Positions 30,665 to 50,353 of a DNA stretch of 64,000 nucleotides are shown piece after piece (position 1 is the first letter of the stretch; the number at the start of each line of letters is the position of its first letter). The stretch is from Pogonophryne albipinna (taxonomy: Eukaryota; Chordata; Actinopteri; Perciformes; Artedidraconidae). The notes under the pieces were generated by a model. The model worked only from the letters and a program-made list of their open reading frames with translations, ran no database searches and had not been told where the DNA came from. The stretch is from assembly GCA_028583405.1 (NCBI GenBank), contig CM053256.1, forward strand, positions 7,895,527 to 7,959,526, written 5' to 3'. The position numbers and the translations under genes were made by a program.

Positions 30665-32912
30665 ATGTCTGACAATGCAGAGTCCCCAACAGAAACGCCA
30701 AAAGAGGAGTCACAACCGCCGCCAGACGATACGTCGACAAATGATGAGAAGAAAAAAAGTAAGAATTTGTTATATATCCAAAACTCTACTCAATCAGTGA
30801 TAAATAACTTTCTGTTTACGAGGGATGTTGACAGTGCTAGAAGAAACTGTTCCGGGTGTGTGACGTAAATTAAGATCGACAGAGATTTTGGCCAATAGAA
30901 AGATTCCTTTTTTCTGTTTAGCCAATAAGCATTAAGCGTTTTTCATTTAGTACTACCGGTTTGGGTAACGGCGAAATCAAATGCTGCTATTTATGAAGGC
31001 AAAATATAATCTTTTTACTAATATAATCTTAGTTTCCCTCATGGGATGTATACTTTTCAGAGATGCTGTTTACATAACATATATTTTACGATAGTGCCAA
31101 TATCAACTACCTCTTGTAACTGTCATTGTATTAATGCTAAGCTAACAAACTCCAGTTAGCTTAAAATAGTCACACAACAGATCTCGTTTCATGGTTTAGG
31201 TTTAGGGCATTAAAAACGTTCTTTCTGGAATTGCAAGGAGTATCCTACTTTTTACTAATATTATTCTCATGAATTTAATCCAGGGAGACTTTCTGTTACA
31301 GAGTTATTTTATAAAACTATTTTTGACTTTACCAAATAAATCCTCTATTTCATAGATAAAATATATTAGTGATGAGTGAGCCCATACTTGACTGAAGTGT
31401 ATCATGTCTAGTATATTAGAAGATATCTCCTCTATTTTTTGTAGCCCTGTATGTTTATCATTTATGTACACACAAATAATGTTTGAGTATAATATTCAAA
31501 TTCCGTTTCTTCTGAGCACAGCCTATTTGTATTTATTAAAAAAAATGTAAAGAGTGAATGGCATGTACTTAATTCTGCAGTATTTTCTCAATTTCTTCTC
31601 CATGTTTCAATGGATTTAACTTCTCCATCAATTCCCACAACAATTTATCTTCAGATTCGGCCAGACAAGTTTGGGTGGCAGCAGCAGCACTTTCACCTTT
31701 TATTTTCTCCACTTTTATAGTTGATGTGCTGCTGAAGGCAGTGGGGGACACTCCTATAATGAAAACAAAGAAGTGGGCAGTGGAGCGGGGTCGGACGATA
31801 CTGTCCCTGTCTCAGTTCATCTCTCGCTTCCTCAAGATTGAAGGCAGTGAACAACTGGTAAGGATGAAGTTTGTCGTCCTGTTTGTTAAATTTCTAAAAC
31901 GTTAAGTCTTCTTTTCTTTACATGTCACTTCATCTGCTTTTTTCCAGTTCATTTATGTTAACCAGTCATTTGCCCCTTCACCGGATCAAGAAGTAGGGAT
32001 CCTGTTTGATGTAAGTAAACACCTACAGTATTTGAATGCCCTGTGACTGTTTGAACCTAAACAGTATTGATTTGTAATTCATTTTCAGTATGTGCAACTA
32101 AATAATCTCAACTCCAAAGTCCATTTAAACACCTTTTCCTTTTAGAGCTTTAAGCCTCATCATCCAACACCATGTTTGATTCCAGTTACATTTACTTATA
32201 AAGAGTAACTAAAAAGCAACTAAAACATAGAATCCAGACACACAAACCTAAACTATGTCTCCAAGTACATTTGCAAAACAATACACACAAAAGGTTGAGT
32301 TCATTCATGTTTACATGCCAACAACAAAAATAGAATTTATTTGTTTGCCTTTTATTTATTTAGTAAATCCACCAAGCCTCTCCTTACAAATAATACTTTT
32401 TCATTTTGAATTATGTTCTGTAAATCTTACCTTTTCTTTTATAGGAGATGTACTTTATACAAAATGACAGAGTATGATGGTACTAAACCACTAAACTAGA
32501 ACATATCCGAACTTGCTTAGCCTCTTGGCCTTTTAATTAAATATTATATTGGTAGTGTTTGTACTTTCCAATCCTGGGCCATAGAAGAGATTGTGTCATG
32601 TGGAGCTTTAACCAGCAGAGGGGGCAGTAAGAGGGAAGCTCCAAGTTTCAAATGCTAAAATCCTAAACCACTGATTAAAGTAAGAAACTGTAATGACCTC
32701 AAAGTCCAGAATTGACAGGGGACATCCGCTCTTACTGCTCTGCAGCTCAATATCCAATTAAATAGGACAGTTAACAGTAGTTTGTACAAAGTAGTTTCAG
32801 CTGTAATGTCACATCACTTCCTTTACTGTATTTTCCTCTCTCTCTTTTTCAGTGTTTTGGCAGTGATAACAAGCTGGTTCTACATTACTGTAAATCTCAA
32901 GCCTGGGGTTGA
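30665..32912 (+). CDS. atg12: Autophagy protein ATG12 (ubiquitin-like modifier)
   Basis: Ubiquitin-like protein conjugated through its C-terminal glycine to ATG5 (via ATG7 and ATG10). The conjugate with ATG16L1 drives LC3/GABARAP lipidation on phagophores. Exons: 30665-30758, 31721-31857, 31948-32010, 32853-32912; 117 residues in frame. The first exon encodes a variable, acidic Ser/Pro-rich lead ending in KKK. The fold then follows: [62 protein letters not shown]. The essential terminal Trp-Gly is present with nothing after it. An in-frame ATG at 30629 could add 12 residues (MGGNHSQSGHLK); I chose 30665 because MSDN... fits the usual length. Confidence 0.95.
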
Positions 32913-33015
32913 ACTGTTTCTTCAGCTCTATTTTGGACCTGACTCTTTCTTTAATCCATCCACCAAACACACAACATTTTTTTCCATTCAGTTTGTTCTG
33001 TAAATACATATTGTA

Positions 33016-33021
33016 AATAAA
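33016..33021 (+). terminator. Poly(A) signal AATAAA, atg12
   Basis: AATAAA about 105 bases after the atg12 stop, followed by a T-rich stretch. Confidence 0.65.
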
Positions 33022-33059
33022 TTATTGTGACTATGTAAAGCTCCTTCTGTCATTTTTTT

Positions 33060-34089
33060 AAGTCATCACTCTTCTTAACATACTGGGCACAAGACCTGGC
33101 TTTGCACAGCGGTAAAGGTGATAAGGGAAAAAAGCAAATGGCCATTCCTATGGATAAGATGGTTCACAGTGTTATCCAAACTTTGAGTTTTCGAAATAAA
33201 TACAGAGAAAAAGTTACATTTAACAAAAGTTTTTGGGAGATTGCAAAGGACCATCCACTCAAAAGAGACAGACACGGGAAAAGAGAGGGCACCACAGTAA
33301 CAGATGGACTTAGAGGGATTACACGATTCAGGATGGGGTTGTGACATCAATTCCCAAGAAAGCCAGAAAAGAGAGTGGCGTGGAGACAGACAGTCTCCAT
33401 CGGTGCATCTCTGTCCGACTATTGGCCAGGAGGATTAAAGGGAGGATCTCATCTGGAGAGGTAAGCATCACTGACTCATACTGGAGGAGAAACACAAGTG
33501 ACGGATACTGAGGGAAAAGATCAAGAGGGTAGTGACCCTTAAAATCAGTTCAAGATGGAGCGACTAAAATCAAGTACTTAAGGAGCTTTTTGATTAAAGG
33601 CTCTTGACCAGGGCAGAGATAACAGAGGACTGTAGCTTTACAGGACTGCAACAAGTGGACCTTTTTTATTTCACCTTTTCATCCTGATAGTTACCTCATG
33701 TTTGCCCTGAAGTGCTACAAGGGACAAGGGAAATATCTTTGGTAGGTACTTGTCACTTTTAAAAACTAACTATGACTCTATTGGTTAGTCAATCAACAGA
33801 ACATTTATAATTTCTGTAATCTTTACTTCGAAATACCAGTTACTGGTACCTGCGTTTCAAATGTCAAAAAGTGATGCTTTTGTCAAGTATTTATGATGGT
33901 TTTTAATTGAGTTGCTCTAGGTTTTGGACTGATGTTGGATACAACTATTAAAATGAAGATTTTACCAACTTGAAAATTATAATTTACATGTTCAACTTTT
34001 TTCTGTGGCTTACAAACAAAACAATCAAAAATAATAACCAGTACTTACAGTTTTAAGAATACAGAACTGCGATATATATATATATATAT

Positions 34090-34123
<34 letters not shown>

Positions 34124-35640
34124 TTGCTTTTCTCATTACTACTATTATATACATTTAGTACATATATCAGATACTCAGATAATGTGCTGGTATCATTTCT
34201 AATCAGCTACTTAACATTTGTAAAGACAGACAAACCTGTCAATGCATCTTGTCAGACATAGTAAAAGTGGTGTTAACGCGTTGTATCTATAGATAAGCTT
34301 GCACAGAATTCATTAATGGAATAAACTCCAACAAACGTATTTTGATCACATAAGTTCAGTATATAACGCTTAAGAGAAATGTTCTTAATTGAGAACAAAT
34401 TGTATTGAGTGTGGAGGAAATATTGTAGATAACATCAAGACACACAGAATACAATGTTTACAGATACAGTAAATAGAAAATGATATACTAAACATACCGA
34501 TTGTAGTTTCTTCCTTCATTATGCATCCTAATGCCCTAACGTGTATGTAGGTATTTGTATCATGTGCTGTATATTGTCAACTTTATTCAGATTCTAGAAA
34601 CCAACATTGGCAGGTGTTTCATGCAGATCAGAGATTTCTATACAACTGTTTAACTTCTGTTCTGTTGTGTTTCAGGGTCTGGGGGCTTACAGGCAGATAT
34701 TGCATGAGAGAGAGAGAGCAGACATGGTCAGGATGCACTTCACACTAAAACACACCTAACACCAACAGATAAAAGAAGATTATCAGGGATTACTAGCAAA
34801 ACATTCATTTAGATCTGTGGTTTATCCATAATTTCATCAAAAGAAAAGTAATCTCTTCTTCCACTGAGTGTCCCACAGTGGAGTTAATAATGAGAGGCAG
34901 GGTCAGGCCTGAGTGTGTTAATCAGGAGGAGGGGAGATATTAGCTGGGGTCACCGGATAACACTAGCATTATTATTATTCTTTCATAAGCCCTTCTTAAA
35001 CCCTTCTTATCAACACATTTAAATGTCACCATCTGAAGACCCGGTTTTTAGCCTTTTTAGTTTCATTTAAACATTTAATCTTATTTTCTTGCCAGGAGAT
35101 GGATTGGGTTTAAGGATATCCTCCATCTCCTTAGATATACACATTTTAGTGATAAATCCAAGCATTTTGTATAACTCTTTTGTAACTGTTGCATTGATCT
35201 TTAAAGTGAGCACAAAGGGGTCTGAGGTTAGGGGATGTATGGCCATCATTCACCACAGGGATCAATAGCAGGATATCACATTAAATCTTTCTGTCCAGCA
35301 TACCGTGGAGTCCTTGCATTTCTCCCGGAGTGAACCTACGTCCACCTAAATCCCCTCTTGTTCATTTTCCGTTCCATCTGTCCTTTCCCACGTGTATCAA
35401 CTTCAGAGCATCTTATCCGGCTCCCCCGCCTCGCTATCCTATCTTTTAATCAATCTGTCTTTAAAGTATCGCTTTGTCAACTGTGTTTGGTCATCTTTTG
35501 TTTAAACAGTTACATCACATTAATTGTTTTCTCTCCATCTAAACCTGGCAGCTCATCACCTCTTTAAACCATCCCAAAACATCTGCCCTGCCCTCCCAGC
35601 ACCATCTGTGACTGCAGTTATACCCTCTGCCCTGTTCGTC
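33060..35640. other. Interval between atg12 and gsg1l2, no gene recognised
   Basis: No supported coding exon. A possible donor (GAGAG|GTAAGC at about 33461) follows a GA-rich stretch and might mark a 5' untranslated exon of the downstream plus-strand gene, but I found nothing to pair it with securely. A TA microsatellite lies at 34072-34120. Confidence 0.4.
34072..34120. repeat. (TA)n microsatellite
   Basis: About 23 TA units interrupted once by GG, upstream of the gsg1l2-type gene. Confidence 0.85.
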
Positions 35641-35734
35641 CTATTTCCACGTGCAGCATCTCCCCCCTCTTTGCCTCACTTTGTCCCCCCTCTCTCGCTG
35701 GCCTCGCCCTGCCTCCCTCTTCTCCTGCGTGGCC

Positions 35735-39704
<3,970 letters not shown>

Positions 39705-40544
39705 TGGATCTTTGATTTCCATCAATTTATAAGAGCCGAAAAACAAAAAAAGGAAAGAGACTTTCACCGAGCTTGAAAGGGATGAATGTGAGCAAACAGA
39801 TTCAGTTTTTCTTTTCTTCTTCTTCCATTTCCAGTGAGGTTGGGACACACATTTTGCGTTTGAAGGCCGGGGAAATCTATGCATAATGAAACTGTAAAGA
39901 CTACAACTGTGTGTCACACTGACATGCAAGATTGTTTCTGGGTTTTTCTCAGTGCCTCATGGTAGAAAAGTAAATGTGTGTCTGTATTTGCAAAGGCATA
40001 TACATGTTTATATTGTTTTATTGGTTATTTATCAACTCGCAATGTATCAGGTGTAGACAGGACAGATTTCTTCTCCTGTTGAAAAGATCATCCTGTAATT
40101 CATAGTAAATATACAATATAATCTCATGTATCTGAGTGGGACATTCAGCATGTTTCCTTTTTCAATCTCTTCTGTCTCTTGTGACAAACTTTAGATGCAA
40201 TGCACGCATACCAGAAGCTACATCAAACACAGTTTCTCTGCAGATGCACAGACAAATACATACGATAGACACATAGCGATAGAAAGATTACAGAGCTTTT
40301 GAAAAGTCTGCTCTCTGATGTTGAACAGAAGATTATGTGTAAACCAGTAATCCCGAGTTGGATGGAAAGAAGGAGGGAAGCATGTGAAGGGATGGAGAGG
40401 TGGAGGGGGAGCAGGTTGTCAGGGGGAGTTGGAAAGAAATGCAGGCTGGCACGCACCCACACACAAAAATCTGCACCATGGAAACATCACACTTTCAGGG
40501 AAATAATTGTGTTGAATGTACATTTATACAGGCAACAATTTCTA

Positions 40545-40550
40545 AATAAA
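40545..40550 (+). terminator. Poly(A) signal AATAAA, gsg1l2
   Basis: AATAAA about 840 bases after the gsg1l2 stop, the first plausible signal before the convergent recoverin gene. Confidence 0.4.
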
Positions 40551-40759
40551 TGCATCAATATGTTCCTTAGATCTTTGTCGGTTTAACGTGTGGTACAGCA
40601 CTGGCTTTATTGTCTAAGATCAACAAAATTGAGAATTTAAAGCCATTTTTATAGCATATTATGCAGTGTGTTTCTAGGTCAATATGGAATTTACTGTTTA
40701 CTGGGGGAGACAAATAACTCGATTTTTAAGCACAGATTTATGAGAAAACCTTTAATGTA

Positions 40760-40765
40760 TTTATT
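40760..40765 (-). terminator. Poly(A) signal AATAAA (minus), recoverin/visinin gene
   Basis: AATAAA in the sense of the minus-strand gene, about 390 bases after its stop codon. Confidence 0.45.
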
Positions 40766-41154
40766 GTACAGTGAATTCAGTACAACACGTTAGAGCTACA
40801 ACCTTTTGTAGACATTTCCAGTTCTGTAAAAAAAACTTTAATAAGCTACCTATCGGGTATGATACTTATGAATTGTTTATTATTATACAAAAGAAGTAGC
40901 AAGAAAGCTTATTTTTTACCTGTGCAGAAATGTTAAACGCTACACCTTAATTGGCCTCTTTTAGCTTCAATATTATATAAATTAAAGGACAAACATTAGC
41001 AAAACAATCTGACATAAACACAACTTACTGAAACATTAGTTGCAACCAATATTTAGCAGGAAGAGCATTTACACAGAGGGGTGGAGTGGATCCAAGAGCA
41101 AGGAGGAAAAGGGTTTGAAAGACTTTAACGAGAGGGAATTAAATGGTTATGACT

Positions 41155-44111
<2,957 letters not shown>

Positions 44112-47100
44112 GGTAGTTTTTCAGGGTCAGTTCTCACTGACAAATATTTGCCACTGGAGTTTTATTTCTCCTGTGCCACTTGGACTTCTCCTTTGTTTCA
44201 ACTATTTCTCCTCTGGCTTGACCTCTGCTGTTGATGTTAGAGGCCAAAGAGAACAGAGAAGAAAAAAAAACGCATGGTAAAGTCCACTAATGAAATGAGT
44301 TTAATAGATTAAACTTCCGTATCAATAAATAGCATAGTGAGGATTGTAGGGAAAGCTCACCTGTGTGTTGTTTCGGCAGATGATGGCTGAAGATTTGAGC
44401 GTGTGTCTCAACAAGTAAGACAGTAAGAGATAAGGAGGGCAGGGGAAACGCACGCCTCCCATGGGCGAGAGGGTTAATTCTGTTAATGCAGGCTTTAAGG
44501 TGGCTGAGCCTACTTTTCTTTATTGGGTCTCTTAGTCTAGAAAGATCTACAGTATATGAGATTGTTGAGTTTAATCCTTTGTTTATTATTTATGAATATT
44601 ATGATTTCTGAGGTATGCCTCCCGTCTAAGAAGTTTATGGTTTTACTTTACTTAGATACTAATCTTTATTTATTTTAAGCATTTCACTGTTTCATTGTGC
44701 TTACAACCCTTTTGATGAATTGAGAAGTATTTAAGAAGCTAGAAACTTAAACATTACTTCTATAAACTGACCAGAAAATTAGCAGACATGTTGAAAATTC
44801 GCTCCAGGTGTTTGTTTGTTTTTTAAAGCTAGCATTAGTTCATTCACTGTATGTCTGCTTTTTTCTGTAGTGGCCTTTCAATGGGTTTAGTTGACTACTG
44901 AAACCTAATCCAGACTACCATCTGTCCAGCCAGTTTAACTCCCCCTCACTTTAAATCCCACCCACGCCCCTCACATCCACATCACTAAAGGCATTGTAAA
45001 TTACCTCCATCCAAGCGTCAGGGATGACCTTTAAAATGCATTTTTGTCTCTAACCTTGGTTTTACTGGGCAGATTGTTTAAAAGTTGTGCCTGCCTTTTC
45101 TTAATACAAAAGTGTAATATACTGCATAATTGTGTTTTTGCTTTTTGGCCGCCATATTGTCCTTCTTTTAAACCTTTCTTGGTCCTGGATTTGAATTTTC
45201 CAGCCACAAAGTGTATTTTTTCCCCACCAAATGCTTCCTGTTATTCAAACTAACTGACACAAACATTCATACTCTTTAATTTGTCTTCATTTTTACTGAT
45301 TTCCCCATTTCTACCCATTTCCTCAGTTCCAGTCCTTTGGGCCTATCTGGTTGCATCCTAGTCGTCACAGCCATCTCCCTACAGGACGCACCACTGTTAT
45401 CATCGCATCAAACTCACTATATAACACTTTGGCTGACACATTTACATCAGCAATCTATTTCCTTTGTGTATACTTTGAATAGACTGAAATAATTATCTTG
45501 ACTTGCTTAACTGTTTGTTTTGAAAAACTCAGCATGGAGGTGGGGGCGTTTGCACAAGGGTCATTTACTGAAACAGGACAGATGAATGCATAGTAAAACA
45601 GTTTTGAACACTGTATGATTATCTTTCATGTCTTATTTATGCAGCAGGATGGTCTTTGCTCCATAAATATGCTCATGAGTCCATCTATTGGATTACCCTG
45701 ACCCGCTGCATCCCACCCAATCCAACCCTTAGCCAATTAGCATCATCATCATCATCCCTTCAGTGCTTTCCCAATTCGTCACTCTCTGACACCTGACCTG
45801 TACCCTAGGCTCGACTAATTGCTAGAGCTGGAGCAAGTAGGGATTTGAGGTCCCTTTGGAAATGTTATTCTTCCTGTGGTGAAGGTGAGGGTTCATATCA
45901 AGTGGATATCTAAGCACAAACTATAGCATCTAAGCACAACAATTACACTTTTTTAGTAAAGAAATTATGAATTTTTTAACGCACAAATGTATTGCAACAA
46001 TAAATAGGATATATATTTACTTAGCAGGCAGTAACATATAATACTTTAAAATCCACTTTTTTATGTCTTTTATACATAAACATGTGTCCCCCCTGTGTAA
46101 AGAGATTCTGAATGTTTCAGGAAAAAAGATTAGCTCACTTTTTGTCCTGATCCATTTATATAAAAAACCTGGCTGAAAATGAGCTGATCAGATTTTGGCC
46201 ATTTTATGATTTTTTTGGCTTGTGTAACCATTAACCAATCACCAACCAAGGTAACACCCCCCCACCTTATCACCTGAATCTCCTCCTAGAGCACCATTGT
46301 GTTCTTTTTAACCAAATATCTCTCAGGGGCGTGGGGACTGGCACCTTATTTTCATCTAAAGTAACAGACAGAGAATCAGCACTTTTGAAACAGGGCTGAA
46401 ACAGAGGATTATGGGATGCTACAATGATCTGTTTGGTATTTGGAGGCAAACACTTCAGAGACATGTTTGTATATATCTGAGACCTATAATACATTGATGA
46501 CAAACAGTATAATAGGGGACCTTTAAATAGTGCATCAACAGATATACGTACGACAGTAAACACAGCTAGAGATATCTGCAATTAGGTCAATGACTGGCAA
46601 CTGGCTGGGCAGCATTACAGCCAATTATGTGGCGACATCAATCTTCACCTGCGTTACACCCTAGACCTGCGATCCACCTCTACATCATCACTGACATATA
46701 TACCGTAAATCTGCCTTGCTCAGGGTTATGAGATCAGGCATAGTTATTCACCCGTGTTAAGCACTTGGTATATTTGTACAACTTTTTTATTTTTTAAATA
46801 ATATACGTTTATGGATGTTTTTTAAACCCTGGATTTCAACTTTTCCTCGTAAAACTTTAGTAAACGCTCAATAATATTTAATCTCAATGATATTGCAAGC
46901 TAGTCATAAGGTTGAATACTAAAATACTCATCTCAATGTTTTAGAAGTAAATGCACAGATGAAAAACTATACAACTTGCTACCAATGACCACAGAAATGG
47001 GAATGTCTAACAGGAAAATGCTGAAAAAGAAAAATCCGCTCTCAGCCCAAACAATGCCTTGGTGGGACCCGACTCAAATCCTAAGACTGAAGGAGAGAGG

Positions 47101-48228
47101 AAAAGAGGAAGGGAGTTGTTCTTAGATAAATATCTGGTAATGGGTTATAATGATGCTTAATGACAGACAAGAGCTTCCTACTGAACACAAGGAAAGAGAG
47201 GAACAAACAAACAGTGACAACAATCTTGACAATTGTGCCCACCATCTTGTGAGGCCTCAGGTTGTGACGTATATGATAAAGGTAACAGCTCTCTGGGCCC
47301 CCGCTCACATTTCTCCACCCATTGTCCAGAGAGAAAGTCGCCAGCATTTTCAGGCTTTCACTGAAATCACTTACATACATGGACAAAAACAAATCACGTC
47401 TATGAATTTAAATGACCTTCATCTAATTCAATTTCCCCTGAGATCTGAGTCCCTGATTCAAAACTGAGGTAAGCAAGGCTTTCATTTTTATACAAGACAA
47501 TGTTTTAGTCTATAAAGTTATTGATAATAACATAGTTTCTTTGCAATTACTAGTAATCCGTCTTTATTTCTGGTGTAAGCAAGGGTCCTACTTTTTCATT
47601 TTAAAAACTAAAGATATGTATCTATGGTAAAAAAGATATTGGTTTTAATTTTGAATTTAGTTTTCAATATGTTTGCATGAGACAATTGTATTGTCCATGA
47701 GTATGGCTTAAGCAGTTTTCTAAACCGAGTAGCAGTATAGTTATCAAGCAGTGTTTTATCTCCAGAGAAAACAGATGCCAACTATATTTGTATATAAACT
47801 TAGAGTTATATCTGGCACTTGCCATTTAAATGACTAATGATAAAACATTATTATTATTCAGTTTTTTTGTATATCCAGTCCCAATCAATCATTATGCTGT
47901 CAGACCCAAAGACCTTTATTTTAAGTTGAAATGGAGACCCCAAAGGTACTAAATATAAAAAGGCTGTATTTTCTCGAGTGTGTAAATTATGCAAGACGAA
48001 TAAAATGACATGTTTTTAAAATGTCCTGGACGTAAACATAACAGCTTAGTTGGAAGTACGCCTAGTTTAAAGATGTGTCTCGAAACGTAAAGCTACACAA
48101 GTAAATCATATAAGGAAATCTGGATCCTTAGTGTTTTTCAAACTATGTTTCATGTTGCAGGAGTTAGAATAAAGAAGCTGCATTCAAAATCACTTTGGGA
48201 CATCTGAAAAAAGGAACTAAAACCAACC
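44112..48228. other. Interval between recoverin/visinin and tmem100-like genes
   Basis: Contains the 5' region of the recoverin/visinin gene (about 44112-44450) and, nearer the right side, a likely 5' untranslated exon of the tmem100-like gene ending at donor GAG|GTAAGC (GT at 47469-47470), which would splice to the acceptor at 48160. A dispersed repeat is likely at about 46100-46526. No coding exon is supported elsewhere. Confidence 0.45.
46100..46526. repeat. Probable dispersed teleost repeat
   Basis: The stretch with 'AACCAAATATCTCTCAGG', 'ACAGGGCTGAAACAGAGG', 'GAGACCTATAATACATTGAT' and the end 'ATAGGGGACCTTTAA' reads like a repeat I have seen dispersed in fish genomes. Its limits are uncertain and I could not find clear terminal repeats. 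A repeat-library search would decide. Confidence 0.4.
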
Positions 48229-48663
48229 ATGACAACCAAGATGAAAATGCTTGATCCTTCAACTCTATCCGATGTCACCTCTACGGTCAGCTACGACCCT
48301 AAATCTGAGACGGTGACCTTACCAGGAGGTGTTGTGTCAGTGGCGGGCATCACCGTGGTGACCGGCGGCGTGGAGCTGTCTTGTGGATCCTGCATGCTGG
48401 CCTTTGGTTTTTGGGGAACTCTGATCGGCTTCAGTTGTGTGGCGGTGGGGATTTGGGACCAACTGAACCTCTCTAAGGGAGGAACGTCTCACTTACTGGG
48501 GCTGGGATTTGTGATTCTGGCCCTCAGTTTCGTGGTGGTGGGAGGTGTGGTGGTATTTTATCTCCTGACAAAAAAGAAGAGAGAGAACACAAGAGCGGAG
48601 AGAGAGGATGGAAAAGAGGTTCTTGTAGAGAGTGGGAGGGTAATTAAAAAAGTCACAGTTTAA
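48229..48663 (+). CDS. tmem100: TMEM100-like two-pass membrane protein
   Basis: An uninterrupted 144-residue frame, which fits TMEM100, whose coding region is a single exon. Residues 1-45 are polar. Then VTGGVELSC..C stands directly before the first membrane segment (about 56-77), followed by a short loop and a second segment (about 88-112). A Lys/Arg/Glu-rich cytoplasmic tail (TKKKRENTRAERE) follows. TMEM100 has the matching ATGGTELSCYRC block and the same two-segment layout. Mammalian TMEM100 is linked to ALK1/BMP signalling in endothelium and to TRPA1-TRPV1 in sensory neurons. The acceptor TTGCAG at 48160 marks a 5' untranslated intron. Identity outside the GG-ELSC block is low, so a paralogue is possible. 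Confidence 0.72.
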   Translation: MTTKMKMLDPSTLSDVTSTVSYDPKSETVTLPGGVVSVAGITVVTGGVELSCGSCMLAFGFWGTLIGFSCVAVGIWDQLNLSKGGTSHLLGLGFVILALSFVVVGGVVVFYLLTKKKRENTRAEREDGKEVLVESGRVIKKVTV

Positions 48664-50060
48664 TTAAGAATTATTGACAGGATACAAGAGAAATCCATGA
48701 AAAATCTGCACACAAATCTGACTGTAATTTAGTGGTTCCCAACCTTTGTTGTCAGACATAACCCCCAAGGTCAGGTGAACTCACCCCTTCATCTACACTA
48801 CCTTTGATGTTCAAATTGTGTTCATTTGAACCAATTTCAACTGGATTATTTTTAAGTGTCATAGCAATGGTGGGAGCTGAATGTTTATCCATTACTTTTA
48901 GCTATTATTTCAACCATTTATACTACTCCTAGCTAACTATATGCTAGCTTTGTAACTACTTTTAGACATTTTAATAACGTGATTATGTTTTAAAGGTGAC
49001 TTATGTATTTTGGTAATCAAATCATAATTTATATCTTTATATTTAAAAATAGGTTGAGCTACTTCACTATGTTTCCCTTTACCCATTGGAAACAGCAGTC
49101 ACACTCAGCAGCACTACTCTATATAGTAGCATAGCACTAAGTATTAGCCAACTCCATTCCACTACACTGTTTTTTATTGACGTCTGTGTTTTCTTTTGTT
49201 GTCTATGCTGCAATTTACATGTTACATGTTGAGTATGTAATAAATGGAGTACATGTTAATGTTTGTTTTTTTGGAACAGAAATGGAGAGACAAAATGTGG
49301 GTGCATATAAAGTGAGCAAACACCTTTCTGTAGAGGTTGATTTGGCCATTTAAGGCTTCACTTTTGAAATTGTGAAAAATTGCAAAAGAGTGGTAAAATA
49401 TTGTTTAAACATTAATCTGACATGGCAGGACAATTATGTTTATTTTTCTCTAGTGTTATGGTTTGTTTTCTACTGTGTAGCTGCAAAAGCTTAGCTGTCT
49501 CATACAAATATTTGTAAAGGTGAATGTGGAAAACATTCAGGTGGTACGTTATTATAATTAATAATACAGTCCAGAGAGGAAGATATAAAGGAGTAATGTC
49601 ACAAAAGCAGGACTGATTCATATGTTAGAGGGCTGCCAAGTCTAGCCCAACAAAACAGAAACCAGCAACATTAAATAACAGAAACCAAAAAGAGAGCAGA
49701 GAGAAGACCCAGAGGTGGAAATGTGTTCATACCTCCATCTGCTGGAATCAAAACGAACTGTAGATACATTCAAATCCCCTCTTTGCTTTTACAATATGCC
49801 TTCATGTTATTTTATTCTTGTGCATCTCAATGTGTGAAAAAGTTGTCATATCTCGACCCCTTGTCCAAACTTTTTTTTATGGCTATTATTTTATGTAAGC
49901 CAATAAAGACCCGACACCTGAATAACCTACAGTGCACGAAATACAAACATCATTAACTATAAACTATTGTTCTTATGAATGACATGAGAAAAGAGAACAT
50001 AATGTTTTCAGGTATGTGAGGTTTGTCGACAGGTATCAGAGTTATGCATTAGTAGATCAC
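48664..50060. other. 3' region of tmem100-like gene and intergenic DNA
   Basis: No further coding exon seen. At 48730-48800 'AGTGGTTCCCAACCTTTG ... CATAACCCCC' resembles the end of a common hAT/Charlie-type repeat. AATAAA at about 49240 is a possible poly(A) signal for the tmem100-like gene. Confidence 0.45.
48730..48800. repeat. hAT/Charlie-like terminal fragment
   Basis: The words AGTGGTTCCCAACCTTTG and ACCCCCAAGGTC match, from memory, the end of a widespread hAT-derived repeat. No second terminus was found nearby. Confidence 0.4.
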
Positions 50061-50064
50061 CTGA

Positions 50065-50353
50065 CATCCCGCTGGTCACGTGTCTCCGTTCAAGTTTCAG
50101 GAAACTTTTCTTCTCCTTCTGAAAACAGAACAGCCCACGTCCCGCCTCTTCTTCCCGCCCATTGGTTGCTGCTGACAAATGCAGCGCTCTGATTGGTCGG
50201 AGTGAGGACATGTACAAGCAAGTCAGAATCTAACAACATCTCCTTCTCCAAACTCGTTTATGTGTAATTGATATCGGACCCGAAGAAAAAACGACTGGCT
50301 TTTCATTATTTTGGTGCACTGACATGATCGTTGTGAAATATTAAACCGAGAGG
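50065..50353 (+). promoter_or_regulatory. Promoter and first non-coding exon of the JIP-family gene
   Basis: Contains GTCACGTG at 50075-50082 (an E-box of the CLEAR/USF/TFEB type), a CCCGCCC GC-box next to an inverted CCAAT (CCCATTGGTTG, about 50157-50167) and a second inverted CCAAT (GATTGGTCGG, about 50191). The region ends in GAGAGG|GTGAGT (GT at 50354-50355), a strong donor that pairs with the acceptor at 51548. There is no TATA box near by. Factor assignments are inferred. Confidence 0.55.

Noticed and set aside
32515..32545. TTAGCCTCTTGGCCTTTTAA, resembling a U2 snRNA start
   Set aside because: Only a few bases match; the rest of U2 and any snRNA promoter are missing.
33102..33344. 80-codon Lys-rich frame after atg12
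   Set aside because: No family resemblance, no supporting splice or promoter signals, and located just after the atg12 poly(A) signal.
35651..35734. Longer N-terminus for the gsg1l2 protein from ATG 35651
   Set aside because: The extra 28 residues are unlike the family, which begins just before the first membrane segment.
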